Assembly (NCBI GenBank): GCA_035655435.1 | Contig: DASRUN010000055.1 | Span: 1 to 20,924, forward strand | Direction of reading: 5' to 3' | Source: UBA493 sp035655435 | GTDB taxonomy: Archaea > Iainarchaeota > Iainarchaeia > Iainarchaeales > Iainarchaeaceae | Length of the DNA stretch: 20,924 nt | Shown here: positions 8,605 to 14,386 of the stretch, piece by piece | How the letters are laid out: each line of letters opens with the position of its first letter | Position numbering within the stretch: position 1 is the first letter of the stretch | Program-made: the position numbers and the translations under genes | Notes under the pieces: generated by a model | What the model was told of the DNA's origin: nothing | The model's database searches: none | Seen by the model: the letters and a program-made list of their open reading frames with translations, nothing else

Positions 8605-8638
8605 GATACTACTATTATAAGAAAGTTGATACTAGTAT
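8605..8638 (+). promoter_or_regulatory. Divergent promoter with TATA and candidate operator palindrome
   Basis: The TATA-like ACTATTATAA (8611-8620) serves the plus-strand HTH gene, with a predicted start near 8641 and an SD GGTGA at 8651-8655. It is flanked by two copies of GATACTA (8605-8611 and 8628-8634); the second lies in the perfect palindrome ATACTAGTAT (8629-8638). Such symmetry beside a promoter for a DNA-binding protein suggests autoregulation; the operator role is inference. Confidence 0.4.
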
Positions 8639-8659
8639 GAAAATTATAACGGTGATTTT

Positions 8660-9610
8660 GTGGATAAACTGACTATTGAGTATAAGCACAGCGAGGTGGA
8701 GGTACAGACTAAAGTTTTTGAGAATGCCTCCGAATTAAGGCCGTTAATGAATAAGGATTCCTTAAGAGTTTTTGCAAAACTGCAGGAAAACCCCATGTTC
8801 CCTGCCGAAATAGCGAAGGAATTATCTCTTAACGAACAAAAGGTTTACTACTACATAAAACAATTGAAGAATGCGGGTTTGATCCACATTGAAAAAACCG
8901 AGGAAAGGAATGGAGCAATGGCAAAGTATTATTCCGCTTCTTTTGATTCTTTTGCAATTCTCCCAAACAAAAGCATTCTTGAAAAAAAGAGGAAAATTCT
9001 CAAGCACGAACATCAGGAAAGCGAAGCATCCGAATTCCTTAATGATTTTACAAGAAAAGGAATTTTTTCCGCAAAAATTGTTGTTGGTTCTCCCGATCCC
9101 CACGGAACTTTTAAAGGACGAGCGCGGGATGGACATTTAGCTGCCGAGCTTGCAGCATTTTTGGGAGCAAATTGTTCGGGGTTCGAGCTCCCATTGGTTT
9201 TTTTGGATACAATGGTTAAGGATTTGAAAAATGAAAATTCTAATTTGGTTATTATTGGCGGTCCTGTGGCAAACAAACTCGCGGAGCAGGCGAATGAATT
9301 TCTTCCAATAAAATTTTCTCCCGAGCATGGAACTTGGGCAATAAAATCAACTCTTTCCGGAAAAGAATATTTTGATGATTCAATTGGAATTATTCAAAAA
9401 ATTCCGCATCCGCATTACAAGGGAAAGTGGATTCTACTTGTTGCGGGAAAAAGAAACACCGGAACAATAGCAGCAATTCTTGCTCTTGCAAAAAAAACAA
9501 AAGAGGCTGTGAAACCGAATTCTCACAATAAAGAGGTTTTCGCGCATGTGGTTGAGGGATTGGATTTGGATGGAGATGGTTTGATTGATGAGGTTGAGTT
9601 TAAGGAATAA
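8660..9610 (+). CDS. HTH regulator fused to S-layer-like domain with C-terminal EF-hand
   Basis: The 316-residue protein starts at GTG with GGTGA four bases upstream. Residues about 28-95 form an ArsR-like winged helix (FPAEIAKELSLNEQKVYYYIKQLKNAGLI). Residues about 140-280 resemble the domain found in archaeal S-layer proteins: SNLVIIGGPVANKLAEQ, a glycine-rich strand region and ILLVAGKRNTGTIAAILAL. There is no signal peptide or membrane segment, so it should be cytoplasmic. The last residues DLDGDGLIDEVE (302-313) are a perfect EF-hand/dockerin-type Ca2+ loop, with acids at positions 1, 3, 5 and 12. The combination suggests a ligand- or calcium-responsive transcription factor. It is divergent from glmS, so the glm operon and its own promoter are natural targets; that link is inference. 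Confidence 0.75.
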   Translation: MDKLTIEYKHSEVEVQTKVFENASELRPLMNKDSLRVFAKLQENPMFPAEIAKELSLNEQKVYYYIKQLKNAGLIHIEKTEERNGAMAKYYSASFDSFAILPNKSILEKKRKILKHEHQESEASEFLNDFTRKGIFSAKIVVGSPDPHGTFKGRARDGHLAAELAAFLGANCSGFELPLVFLDTMVKDLKNENSNLVIIGGPVANKLAEQANEFLPIKFSPEHGTWAIKSTLSGKEYFDDSIGIIQKIPHPHYKGKWILLVAGKRNTGTIAAILALAKKTKEAVKPNSHNKEVFAHVVEGLDLDGDGLIDEVEFKE

Positions 9611-9770
9611 ATTCGGCAACCACCTCAGGTGCAAAACAAAAATTGGCATGGAAAACGAAATCCTCGTCAAAGTCCTCTGCTACAACATTTGCGTTTTGAT
9701 TCAGGAAATCCGTGAGCTAGGCATTAAAGTAAACTTCGATGAAGAAAATAAGGTGGGGTTACATGCCTGA
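9606..9770 (+). pseudogene. C-terminal remnant of a DDE-type transposase
   Basis: In the frame ending with TGA at 9768-9770, the peptide NKFGNHLRCKT followed by MENEILVKVLCYNICVLIQE, then IRELGI, closely resembles the conserved C-terminus of DDE transposases (pattern NE-LCKVLCHNICVLIQE--ELGI). Only about 54 codons remain; the catalytic core is missing. Codon use is richer in C at third positions (ATC, CTC, GTC, TGC, TAC) than in neighbouring genes, fitting foreign origin. The remnant is joined directly to the stop codon region of the HTH/S-layer-domain gene and its last codons overlap the start of the next gene. The IS family cannot be fixed from this piece. Confidence 0.65.
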
Positions 9771-10461
9771 AAAAATGTTTGTCGGGTTGGATGGTTCAGA
9801 TGGTATTGGTTTTGACCCTGAAATTTCTTCGCATTTCGTATTGGTTGCTGTGTCATGCTCTGATAAAGAAGAAGCAAAAAAAGCTGCACATAGCATTGAT
9901 GCGCATGGGCCAAAAAGACAACTTTATACTAAATGGAAACTAGCCATAGATGATTTACTTCATTATGATTTGAGGTATTATGTGCTTTTATTTGACAAGA
10001 CTTCCACATCCGATTCTTTCAAAAAAAACTTTCGAAATCTTCCTACTAGCCAATGGAACACTTCACGTAAGAAGAATGCGATATTTGAAAAATATGCTAA
10101 GCAGGGTTGGTTAATACCAGAAACGTGGTTTCGATTCAAAGGTAAGTTTCCTTCCGAATTCAAATTCGATGGGGATTTGAATGGAGCTGTATGGGAATTA
10201 TGCATGAAGCAGATTAAGACGCACGCGGAGAATCACGTAGGGCTGTGCGATGTTGGAGTTGCTGGAGAAGAAAATCACCTAATCAAAATTGCACACGTTA
10301 TTGCCACATTTGCTCATAATCAGCTAATTGACGGTTCCACGATTAATGGCGAACCTGAAGTTGTCTTAGCCCTAAAACCAAAAGTATTAGTTTTTACGCT
10401 TATTACTGACCCCGAAGTAGGAATGTTTGGCAAAATACCTACGGGATTCACTCCGTGGTAA
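9763..10461 (+). CDS. Hypothetical protein of unknown family (orphan)
   Basis: The 232-residue protein starts at ATG 9763 with a strong AGGTGG just upstream; an in-frame ATG at 9739 would read through that site. I do not recognise the family. The N-terminus MFVGLDGSDG resembles the first strand of RNase-H-like or DUF3800-type folds (acidic residue after a short hydrophobic strand), but no full catalytic set is evident. A central stretch is rich in Lys, Trp and Phe. The C-terminal part has hydrophobic strands (VVLALKPKVLVFTLI) and ends GKIPTGFTPW. No signal peptide or membrane segment is seen. The start codon overlaps the transposase remnant, so the gene may have arrived with, or been joined to, a mobile element. 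Confidence 0.6.
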   Translation: MPEKMFVGLDGSDGIGFDPEISSHFVLVAVSCSDKEEAKKAAHSIDAHGPKRQLYTKWKLAIDDLLHYDLRYYVLLFDKTSTSDSFKKNFRNLPTSQWNTSRKKNAIFEKYAKQGWLIPETWFRFKGKFPSEFKFDGDLNGAVWELCMKQIKTHAENHVGLCDVGVAGEENHLIKIAHVIATFAHNQLIDGSTINGEPEVVLALKPKVLVFTLITDPEVGMFGKIPTGFTPW

Positions 10462-10571
10462 TTGCTGTGCAGAAAACTACCCTGTACAACAAATCACGAT
10501 TTAGGATATATTAATATGCAAAGCCAAAATCCACCAAATCATTAAATACTACTTTCAGGCTCTAAACTTGA

Positions 10572-10853
10572 ATGAGACTTGAATTAAATGATTTTACCGG
10601 CCAACCTTGTAAATCAAGAGTTGCTTACGAGTTTTTGCCAAAAAAAGATGCGCAATTGAACCTTGAACAGGTTGCGAAAAAGCTCAAGGAAAACGAAGTT
10701 TACATTGAAATTGAAGCCCCGTATCTTTTGATGCTTAAAGTAAACGGCAAAGATGTTTCTCTTTTCAAAAGCGGGAAAATAATTGTGAAATCCACACAGA
10801 ATAAAACTAAAGCGCGCAAAATTGCGGAAAAATTGATAATGAAAATGAATTGA
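10572..10853 (+). CDS. Small protein with a TBP-like half-fold pattern (tentative)
   Basis: The 93-residue protein starts at ATG; an AT-rich TTAAATA about 28 bases upstream fits a leaderless promoter. The C-terminal half, with the hydrophobic strand YLLMLKVNGKDVSLFKSGKIIV followed by a KARKIAEKLI helix (quoted here as the two parts of one strand-turn-strand-helix), resembles one repeat of the TATA-binding protein fold, where the sequence (A/L)LIFxSGK is typical. It is half the length of TBP, so it is not TBP itself. It could be a stand-alone TBP-domain protein or an unrelated alpha/beta protein. Function is unknown. Confidence 0.55.
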   Translation: MRLELNDFTGQPCKSRVAYEFLPKKDAQLNLEQVAKKLKENEVYIEIEAPYLLMLKVNGKDVSLFKSGKIIVKSTQNKTKARKIAEKLIMKMN

Positions 10854-10988
10854 ATTTCGAAAGAAATAATTCCAAAAATTGATCACTATTGCACATCGGC
10901 AGTTGTCACTTTCAATTAAGTCTAAAAACGAAAAATCACTTCTTTTTTCCTACAATCGTCTGAAATGTTAGTTAAAAAAAGGCGAAGG

Positions 10989-10998
10989 CTTTTATATG
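10989..10998 (+). promoter_or_regulatory. TATA box for the small membrane protein gene
   Basis: CTTTTATATG lies about 42 bases before the ATG at 11036, placing the transcript start near 11018-11022, right at the ribosome binding site GGAGGTG (11021-11027). The combination of a good TATA, a near-perfect SD and a strong terminator suggests high expression. Confidence 0.55.
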
Positions 10999-11035
10999 GA
11001 CGATTTGTATGGGTTGCAAAGGAGGTGCTTTAGAC

Positions 11036-11422
11036 ATGACAGCTAACCAACAAGTTGGAGGATATGCTTTCATAGTGGGAGCTATCATCGCAATATTGGC
11101 CGGTGTTTTAGCCGGATTAGGTCAGTCGGGAGTACTTACAGGAGTGGAAGCCTATATTCCAATTGTCCTTGTGGCACTTGGAGTAGTAGTGGGCTTACTG
11201 AACATTAAAGACAAGAATCCGGGAGAATTCCTGATAGCGGCAATCGCATTGATTGCTCTTGCAGGAACAGCGGGCGGACTTCAAGTTATAGATGAAGCCG
11301 TTTCACCGGTAGGTTCACTCCTCGTGGGTATAGTCCAGAATTTGGCAGTCTTTGTGGCCCCGGCAGCTTTAATCGTTGCTTTAAAAGCCGTAAAGAACAT
11401 GGCAGCACAACAAGTGAATTAA
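11036..11422 (+). CDS. Small four-helix membrane protein, family not recognised
   Basis: The start is ATG 11036, preceded by the near-perfect SD GGAGGTG with 8-base spacing; an in-frame ATG at 11009 lies upstream of that SD and is unlikely. The 128-residue protein has four hydrophobic segments: around residues 8-27, 39-52, 59-73 and 87-112, rich in Ala, Gly, Val and Leu. A short charged loop NIKDKNPGE lies between segments 2 and 3. There are no Cys or His residues. Small abundant archaeal membrane proteins with this profile are often uncharacterised; a structural envelope role is possible but not shown. It is monocistronic, with its own promoter and a hairpin terminator. Confidence 0.75.
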   Translation: MTANQQVGGYAFIVGAIIAILAGVLAGLGQSGVLTGVEAYIPIVLVALGVVVGLLNIKDKNPGEFLIAAIALIALAGTAGGLQVIDEAVSPVGSLLVGIVQNLAVFVAPAALIVALKAVKNMAAQQVN

Positions 11423-11440
11423 AGGTTAAAATTTCGAGAG

Positions 11441-11475
11441 AAGGGCTTCAGCCCTTTTCTTGAACAACTTTTTTA
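11441..11475 (+). terminator. Hairpin and T-rich terminator after the small membrane protein
   Basis: AAGGGC-TTCA-GCCCTT (11441-11456) forms a stable short hairpin, followed by T-rich runs through about 11490 (including TTTTTTATTTTTTT). Archaeal termination mainly uses the T tract. Confidence 0.7.
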
Positions 11476-11596
11476 TTTTTTTAATTTTATTTTTAAGCCC
11501 TTGAAACAGCCCATTGAGGAACAAACCTAGTTTTTTAACGCTAATTCAACTCAAATCCTAAGAACAAAATTATAGGTTTCTTTCTTTTTGGGTCGG

Positions 11597-11627
11597 CTTT
11601 TTCTTTTTTTGCAAAAGAAAGAAAAAG
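11597..11627. repeat. Imperfect inverted repeat upstream of the tRNA gene
   Basis: CTTTTTCTTT and AAAGAAAAAG flank a loop containing TTGCAA, ending 6 bases before the tRNA. It may be a terminator-type element or simply an AT-rich palindrome; it could also isolate the tRNA from upstream transcription. Confidence 0.4.
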
Positions 11628-11633
11628 GTGATT

Positions 11634-11768
11634 GCAGAGGTGGCTGAGCTTGGTCCAAGGCGCCGGTCTCGAACGGCCTTTTTCCATTCGGAAAAACCCC
11701 ATGGAAAAAAGTCCGAGGTAACCGGTTCCCGCAAGGGAGCGTGGGTTCGAATCCCACCCTCTGCGCCA
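11634..11768 (+). tRNA. tRNA-Ser (anticodon CGA), with intron and encoded CCA
   Basis: The acceptor stem GCAGAGG pairs with CCTCTGC (11758-11764); G73 is the archaeal Ser discriminator and CCA is encoded. The D-stem is GCT/GGC, the anticodon stem CCGGT (11663-11667) pairs with ACCGG (11721-11725), and the T arm is GTGGG-TTCGAAT-CCCAC. A long variable arm with stem CCC-GCAA-GGG marks a class II tRNA (Ser or Leu). The loop after splicing is CTCGAAA, anticodon CGA at 11670-11672, reading UCG. Leu is excluded by the anticodon and by G73. A 46-base intron sits at the canonical 37/38 position. Confidence 0.95.
11674..11719 (+). other. tRNA intron (46 nt) with canonical bulge-helix-bulge
   Basis: The 4-bp central helix CTCG (11668-11671)/CGAG (11714-11717) is flanked by two three-base bulges, AAC (11672-11674) and GTA (11718-11720). 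Archaeal splicing endonuclease cuts after the second base of each bulge, giving an intron of 11674-11719. The intron itself folds by pairing GGCC plus T5 and CCAT with ATGG plus A6 and GTCC, with one mismatch and one bulge. Confidence 0.9.
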
Positions 11769-11792
11769 TAAAAGAAGGCATAAATACAACAT

Positions 11793-11816
11793 ACTTATAT
11801 TACTTAAATAAGGTGA
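11793..11816 (+). promoter_or_regulatory. Promoter and ribosome binding site of the MazEF-like operon
   Basis: Two TATA-like elements are present, ATAAATAC (11780-11787) and CTTATATTA (11794-11802); the second is 26 bases before the ATG at 11823. AGGTGA (11811-11816) with 6-base spacing is a good SD, so the start could be leadered or leaderless. Confidence 0.45.
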
Positions 11817-11822
11817 TTGGAA

Positions 11823-12026
11823 ATGGTTAACATGACTATGGCCATTAAGGAAAAAACCCATAAAGTGATGAAAAAACACCCAGAAATAAAGTGGACCGAA
11901 ATAGCAAGGCAGGCAATTGAGAAAAAAGCCACCACAATAGAAATTGAAAAAGATTCATGGAGAAAGTATGCATTAAAGCACGCTTTGGAAGACTGGGATG
12001 AGGCGGATGATCTGATTGACTATTGA
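11823..12026 (+). CDS. Antitoxin of a MazEF-like pair (ribbon-helix-helix/VapB-type)
   Basis: The 67-residue protein starts at ATG 11823 with AGGTGA upstream. The N-terminus has the short strand-helix-helix order of a ribbon-helix-helix DNA-binding domain (MAIKEKTHKVMKKHPE, IKWTEIARQAIEKKA), and the C-terminus is acidic (DWDEADDLIDY), the part that would wrap the toxin. It overlaps the following MazF/PemK-like gene by 11 bases, the standard antitoxin-toxin order. Such antitoxins neutralise the toxin and repress their own promoter; both are inferred from the family. It lies directly downstream of tRNA-Ser. Confidence 0.75.
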   Translation: MVNMTMAIKEKTHKVMKKHPEIKWTEIARQAIEKKATTIEIEKDSWRKYALKHALEDWDEADDLIDY

Positions 12027-12357
12027 ACAAGGAGAATTAGTCGTTGCGGACATACTTTTTGCGGAGCAGGATTCAAAGAAAAGAAGGCTCGCACTTGTCA
12101 TCAGCGGAAACAAATACAACAAAACATCGAAAGATATTGTGGTGTTGAAAGTTACCTCAAAAATCAACAACTCACAATATTCAGTCAATCTCACTAATGA
12201 CTCTACAATCAAAAAGGCACTCAAAAAAGAAAGCATAATAAGAGCGGATTTTCCGGTCACAATTGCAAAGCAGAATATAATCTCAAACCCGGATAAAATA
12301 AGCCCGGAAAAACTGGAAGAAACAAAAGCGAAACTCCGAAAATTTTATGAATTATAG
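12016..12357 (+). CDS. MazF/PemK-family endoribonuclease toxin
   Basis: The 113-residue protein starts at TTG 12016, overlapping the antitoxin by 11 bases. It opens with the MazF pattern QGELVVADILFAEQDSKKRR, then LALVISGNKYNK (strand with the conserved Arg-Pro-like/VIS region), VVLKVTSK and the segment SIIRADFPVTIAKQNI, which corresponds to the conserved (L)R(V)xxI/K-containing strand of MazF. The family cleaves mRNA at short single-stranded motifs; target sequence cannot be read from the gene. Length is normal and no frameshift is seen, so the pair looks intact. It converges with the minus-strand HAD gene 44 bases away. Confidence 0.82.
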   Translation: MTIEQGELVVADILFAEQDSKKRRLALVISGNKYNKTSKDIVVLKVTSKINNSQYSVNLTNDSTIKKALKKESIIRADFPVTIAKQNIISNPDKISPEKLEETKAKLRKFYEL

Positions 12358-12400
12358 AACTGAAAACTATTTGTGCAAATCTCTTTGAGCTTAAATTGCA

Positions 12401-12982
12401 TTACAAACTATTCAATTTTTCGGAAAGCGATTCGAAATCCTTGTAAACAATTCCTTTGAAACCGAGGAGCATTGCGGAAAGAACATTTATTCTTGAATCG
12501 TCAATGAAAAGGCATTCACTTGCTTTCAGTTCTGTTTTTTCCAGGAATTTTTTATACGCCCCGGAAAAGGGTTTCATTTCTCCGAGTTCGTGAGAAAGAA
12601 ATAGTTCTTTGAATGGAGAATAAAGTTTTTGTTTTCTGTATGCTTTTCCCTGCAAAAAATTGGAATTTGAAATGCAATAAAGAGCATATTTTTTTGAAAG
12701 CTGTTCGCAAAGGGAATAGAGCTCGAAATTTTTTTCAAAGCGTTTTTCATACTCAGCCTCGACAAAAGCTTTGTACTCTTGCTCTGAAATAAAGGGAAAG
12801 ACTTTTTTCCAAAAAGCAAAAGGGGAAAAAAAGCCCTTTTGAAAGTTCCAGAGGTTCAAATAGTAATTTGATTCCGCAATCCAGGGGTCTATTCTTTTTA
12901 TGGAACAAATTTTTTTGAGAATGCGCTTTTCCTGAGCCTCAACAAAGAGACCATTCATGTCGAATACCAATGCTTTTACCAT
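12401..12982 (-). CDS. HAD-superfamily hydrolase-like protein with DxN motif I
   Basis: The 193-residue protein starts at ATG 12982, immediately before the first HAD strand (MVKALVFDMNG). Motif II is CISNSN, motif III GEMKP and motif IV FIDDSRINV, all in the right order for a subfamily I (helical cap) HAD enzyme such as a phosphoglycolate-phosphatase-like protein. Motif I reads D8-M-N10-G instead of DxD, so the general acid/base Asp is Asn while the nucleophile Asp is kept. That change may lower phosphatase activity or alter the reaction. A TATA-like AGTATATGG lies about 30 bases upstream on the minus strand, in the divergent region shared with the DUF2391-type gene. Confidence 0.8.
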   Translation of the reverse strand: MVKALVFDMNGLFVEAQEKRILKKICSIKRIDPWIAESNYYLNLWNFQKGFFSPFAFWKKVFPFISEQEYKAFVEAEYEKRFEKNFELYSLCEQLSKKYALYCISNSNFLQGKAYRKQKLYSPFKELFLSHELGEMKPFSGAYKKFLEKTELKASECLFIDDSRINVLSAMLLGFKGIVYKDFESLSEKLNSL

Positions 12983-13079
12983 AACAAGAAAACCTGACCC
13001 ATATACTGATTTTGCCCGATTAATTCTTTGACAGAAAGCAATAAAAACACCAAAACTTGTTCTATTGGAGTGAGCCAAA

Positions 13080-13799
13080 TTGCCGAGAAGGAAAAAACCC
13101 AAAATAGCTGAACCCGAAGCAAGGGAAACCCAACCGGTGTATGATATACATGAAGAAATGGCAGATACGGGAAAAGATGTAGAAGAAATAAAGGAAGAGC
13201 TAACCGAAACCGGAAAAGAAGTCGAGGAAATAAAAGAAGAATTAACTGAAACAGGAAAGGACGTAGAGGAAATAAAAGAAGAGCTAACCGAAACCGGAAA
13301 AGATGTAGATGAAATAAAGGAAGATGTGCATGAGATTCGCGAAGATGTTGAGGAAATAACTAAAACACATAAATCACTCTTGAAAAAAATTCAAACTGAA
13401 ATTATTCCAAGCCAGTTCAACGCAAACGATGTTGCGCAGCAGATTGTTGGAGCAATTATTCTTTCAAGCCCTCTTGCAGTAACAGCCGAAGTTTGGGGAT
13501 TGGCACAGGAAATTGATGCGGCGCGATTAATGGTAATAATAGGAATAACACTTTTGTTTGATATTCTGCTTATTTACTTCACTGCTTATAGACATGAAAA
13601 AGAAGTGAAAATAATCAACCTTGTTCCGGCAAGGCTTGTTTCAATGTTGTTCATTTCCTATCTTACAGCTGCAACAATGCTTTATGTTTTCGGAGTAATA
13701 GGAAATCATATCACAGACCCGGCATGGGCGCTGCGCCTTGTAATATTCATAGGTCTTTTCGCAAATGTCGGAGCAGGAACAGCGGATATTATTAGATAG
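13080..13799 (+). CDS. DUF2391-type integral membrane protein with repeat coiled coil
   Basis: The 239-residue protein starts at TTG 13080 with GGAGTG upstream. Residues 1-20 are basic and polar. Residues 30-85 are four near-identical 14-residue units (consensus TGKDVEEIKEELTE) with Val, Ile and Leu at 3-4 spacing, which predicts a coiled coil. The C-terminal 130 residues hold four hydrophobic helices (around 118-140, 150-170, 183-205 and 215-235) and resemble the putative integral membrane family DUF2391 (COG4711). Function of the family is unknown. The charged coil is probably cytoplasmic and could oligomerise the protein. It converges with the RelE-like toxin gene, with 7 bases between stops. 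Confidence 0.7.
   Translation: MPRRKKPKIAEPEARETQPVYDIHEEMADTGKDVEEIKEELTETGKEVEEIKEELTETGKDVEEIKEELTETGKDVDEIKEDVHEIREDVEEITKTHKSLLKKIQTEIIPSQFNANDVAQQIVGAIILSSPLAVTAEVWGLAQEIDAARLMVIIGITLLFDILLIYFTAYRHEKEVKIINLVPARLVSMLFISYLTAATMLYVFGVIGNHITDPAWALRLVIFIGLFANVGAGTADIIR
13167..13334 (+). repeat. Four tandem 42-bp units encoding 14-residue repeats
   Basis: Units at 13167-13208, 13209-13250, 13251-13292 and 13293-13334. Units 1 and 3 share synonymous codons (GAG-CTA-ACC-GAA) that unit 2 lacks (GAA-TTA-ACT-GAA), so similarity peaks at 84 bp. The repeat number may vary by slippage or recombination. Confidence 0.85.
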
Positions 13800-13806
13800 C
13801 GGAAGA

Positions 13807-14082
13807 TCACAAGTTCTTGTATGTTCTGCCTTTTCTTCTTTCAACTTTCAATATTTCTATTCTGCGTTCTTTCCAGTAAACGTCATAAATGACTCTTGCT
13901 TTTTGGATTCGTATCCTGTAAGTGTGGTCACTTCCGCCTATTTTTATGACATCAAATTCATTAGTTGGAACCGGTTCCATTTTGAGTTTGATGAACAAAT
14001 CCAGAAATCGGAGTTTCAACGGCTTTTCCAATTCTTCAAGTTCCTTAAGGACTTTCTTTGAAGGAATTAGTTCGAATGACAA
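13807..14082 (-). CDS. RelE/ParE-family toxin
   Basis: The 91-residue protein has the RelE pattern: MSFELIPSKKVLKELEELEK (N-terminal helices), then HTYRIRIQKARVIYDVYW and IEILKVERRKGRTY, with the conserved Arg and Tyr residues that contact mRNA in RelE or act structurally in ParE. The start is TTG at 14082; GAGTGAG across the upstream gene's stop codon can serve as SD. It follows the antitoxin candidate by 5 bases. RelE proteins cleave mRNA in the ribosome and ParE proteins poison gyrase; the sequence fits RelE better by its basic C-terminus. It appears intact. Confidence 0.82.
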   Translation of the reverse strand: MSFELIPSKKVLKELEELEKPLKLRFLDLFIKLKMEPVPTNEFDVIKIGGSDHTYRIRIQKARVIYDVYWKERRIEILKVERRKGRTYKNL

Positions 14083-14087
14083 TTAAC

Positions 14088-14288
14088 TCACTCAGATAGA
14101 ACGGAAAAAAGCTCTTTTTCTGAAACAAAATTACCTTTCTTAATTTCTTGCCTTATATTTTCAAGCTCATTAAGCTCTTTCTTGCTTAGTTTCACTTCCG
14201 GAACAAGTCTTTTTTCGAGGTGTGAAATTTTCTTTTCTATCTTTGAAATCTTTTTGTAAATATTCTGAATAACTGCGCTTGCCGGCAT
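14088..14288 (-). CDS. Antitoxin candidate of the RelE-like pair
   Basis: The 66-residue protein starts at ATG 14288, with AGGTGA four bases upstream. It is almost entirely charged helix (NIYKKISKIEKKISHLEKRL, then ELNELENIRQEIKKG), resembling archaeal RelB-like antitoxins in which one long helix binds the toxin. No clear DNA-binding fold is visible, so autoregulation is uncertain. A TATA-like TTTATATTTC lies about 40 bases upstream on the minus strand. The assignment rests mainly on its size and its place just before the RelE-family gene. Confidence 0.7.
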   Translation of the reverse strand: MPASAVIQNIYKKISKIEKKISHLEKRLVPEVKLSKKELNELENIRQEIKKGNFVSEKELFSVLSE

Positions 14289-14386
14289 CAAATCACCTAA
14301 GTAAATAAGGAGAGGAAGAAATATAAAAAACCTACTACATCAAGACCAAAAAAGCCACTAAAGCTAGAAGAAAACCGCATTTTCCC

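Noticed and set aside
11634..11768. tRNA-Leu as alternative identity
   Set aside because: The spliced anticodon is CGA and the discriminator base is G; archaeal tRNA-Leu has A73.
11541..11879. Minus-strand open frames across the tRNA (peptides with GFEPTLPCGNR and WDSNPRS)
   Set aside because: These peptides are the well-known false products of reading through the antisense of a class II tRNA gene; the tRNA-Ser explains the region.
13167..13334. CRISPR-like regular repeats
   Set aside because: The units are tandem without spacers and stay in frame as a coiled-coil coding repeat.
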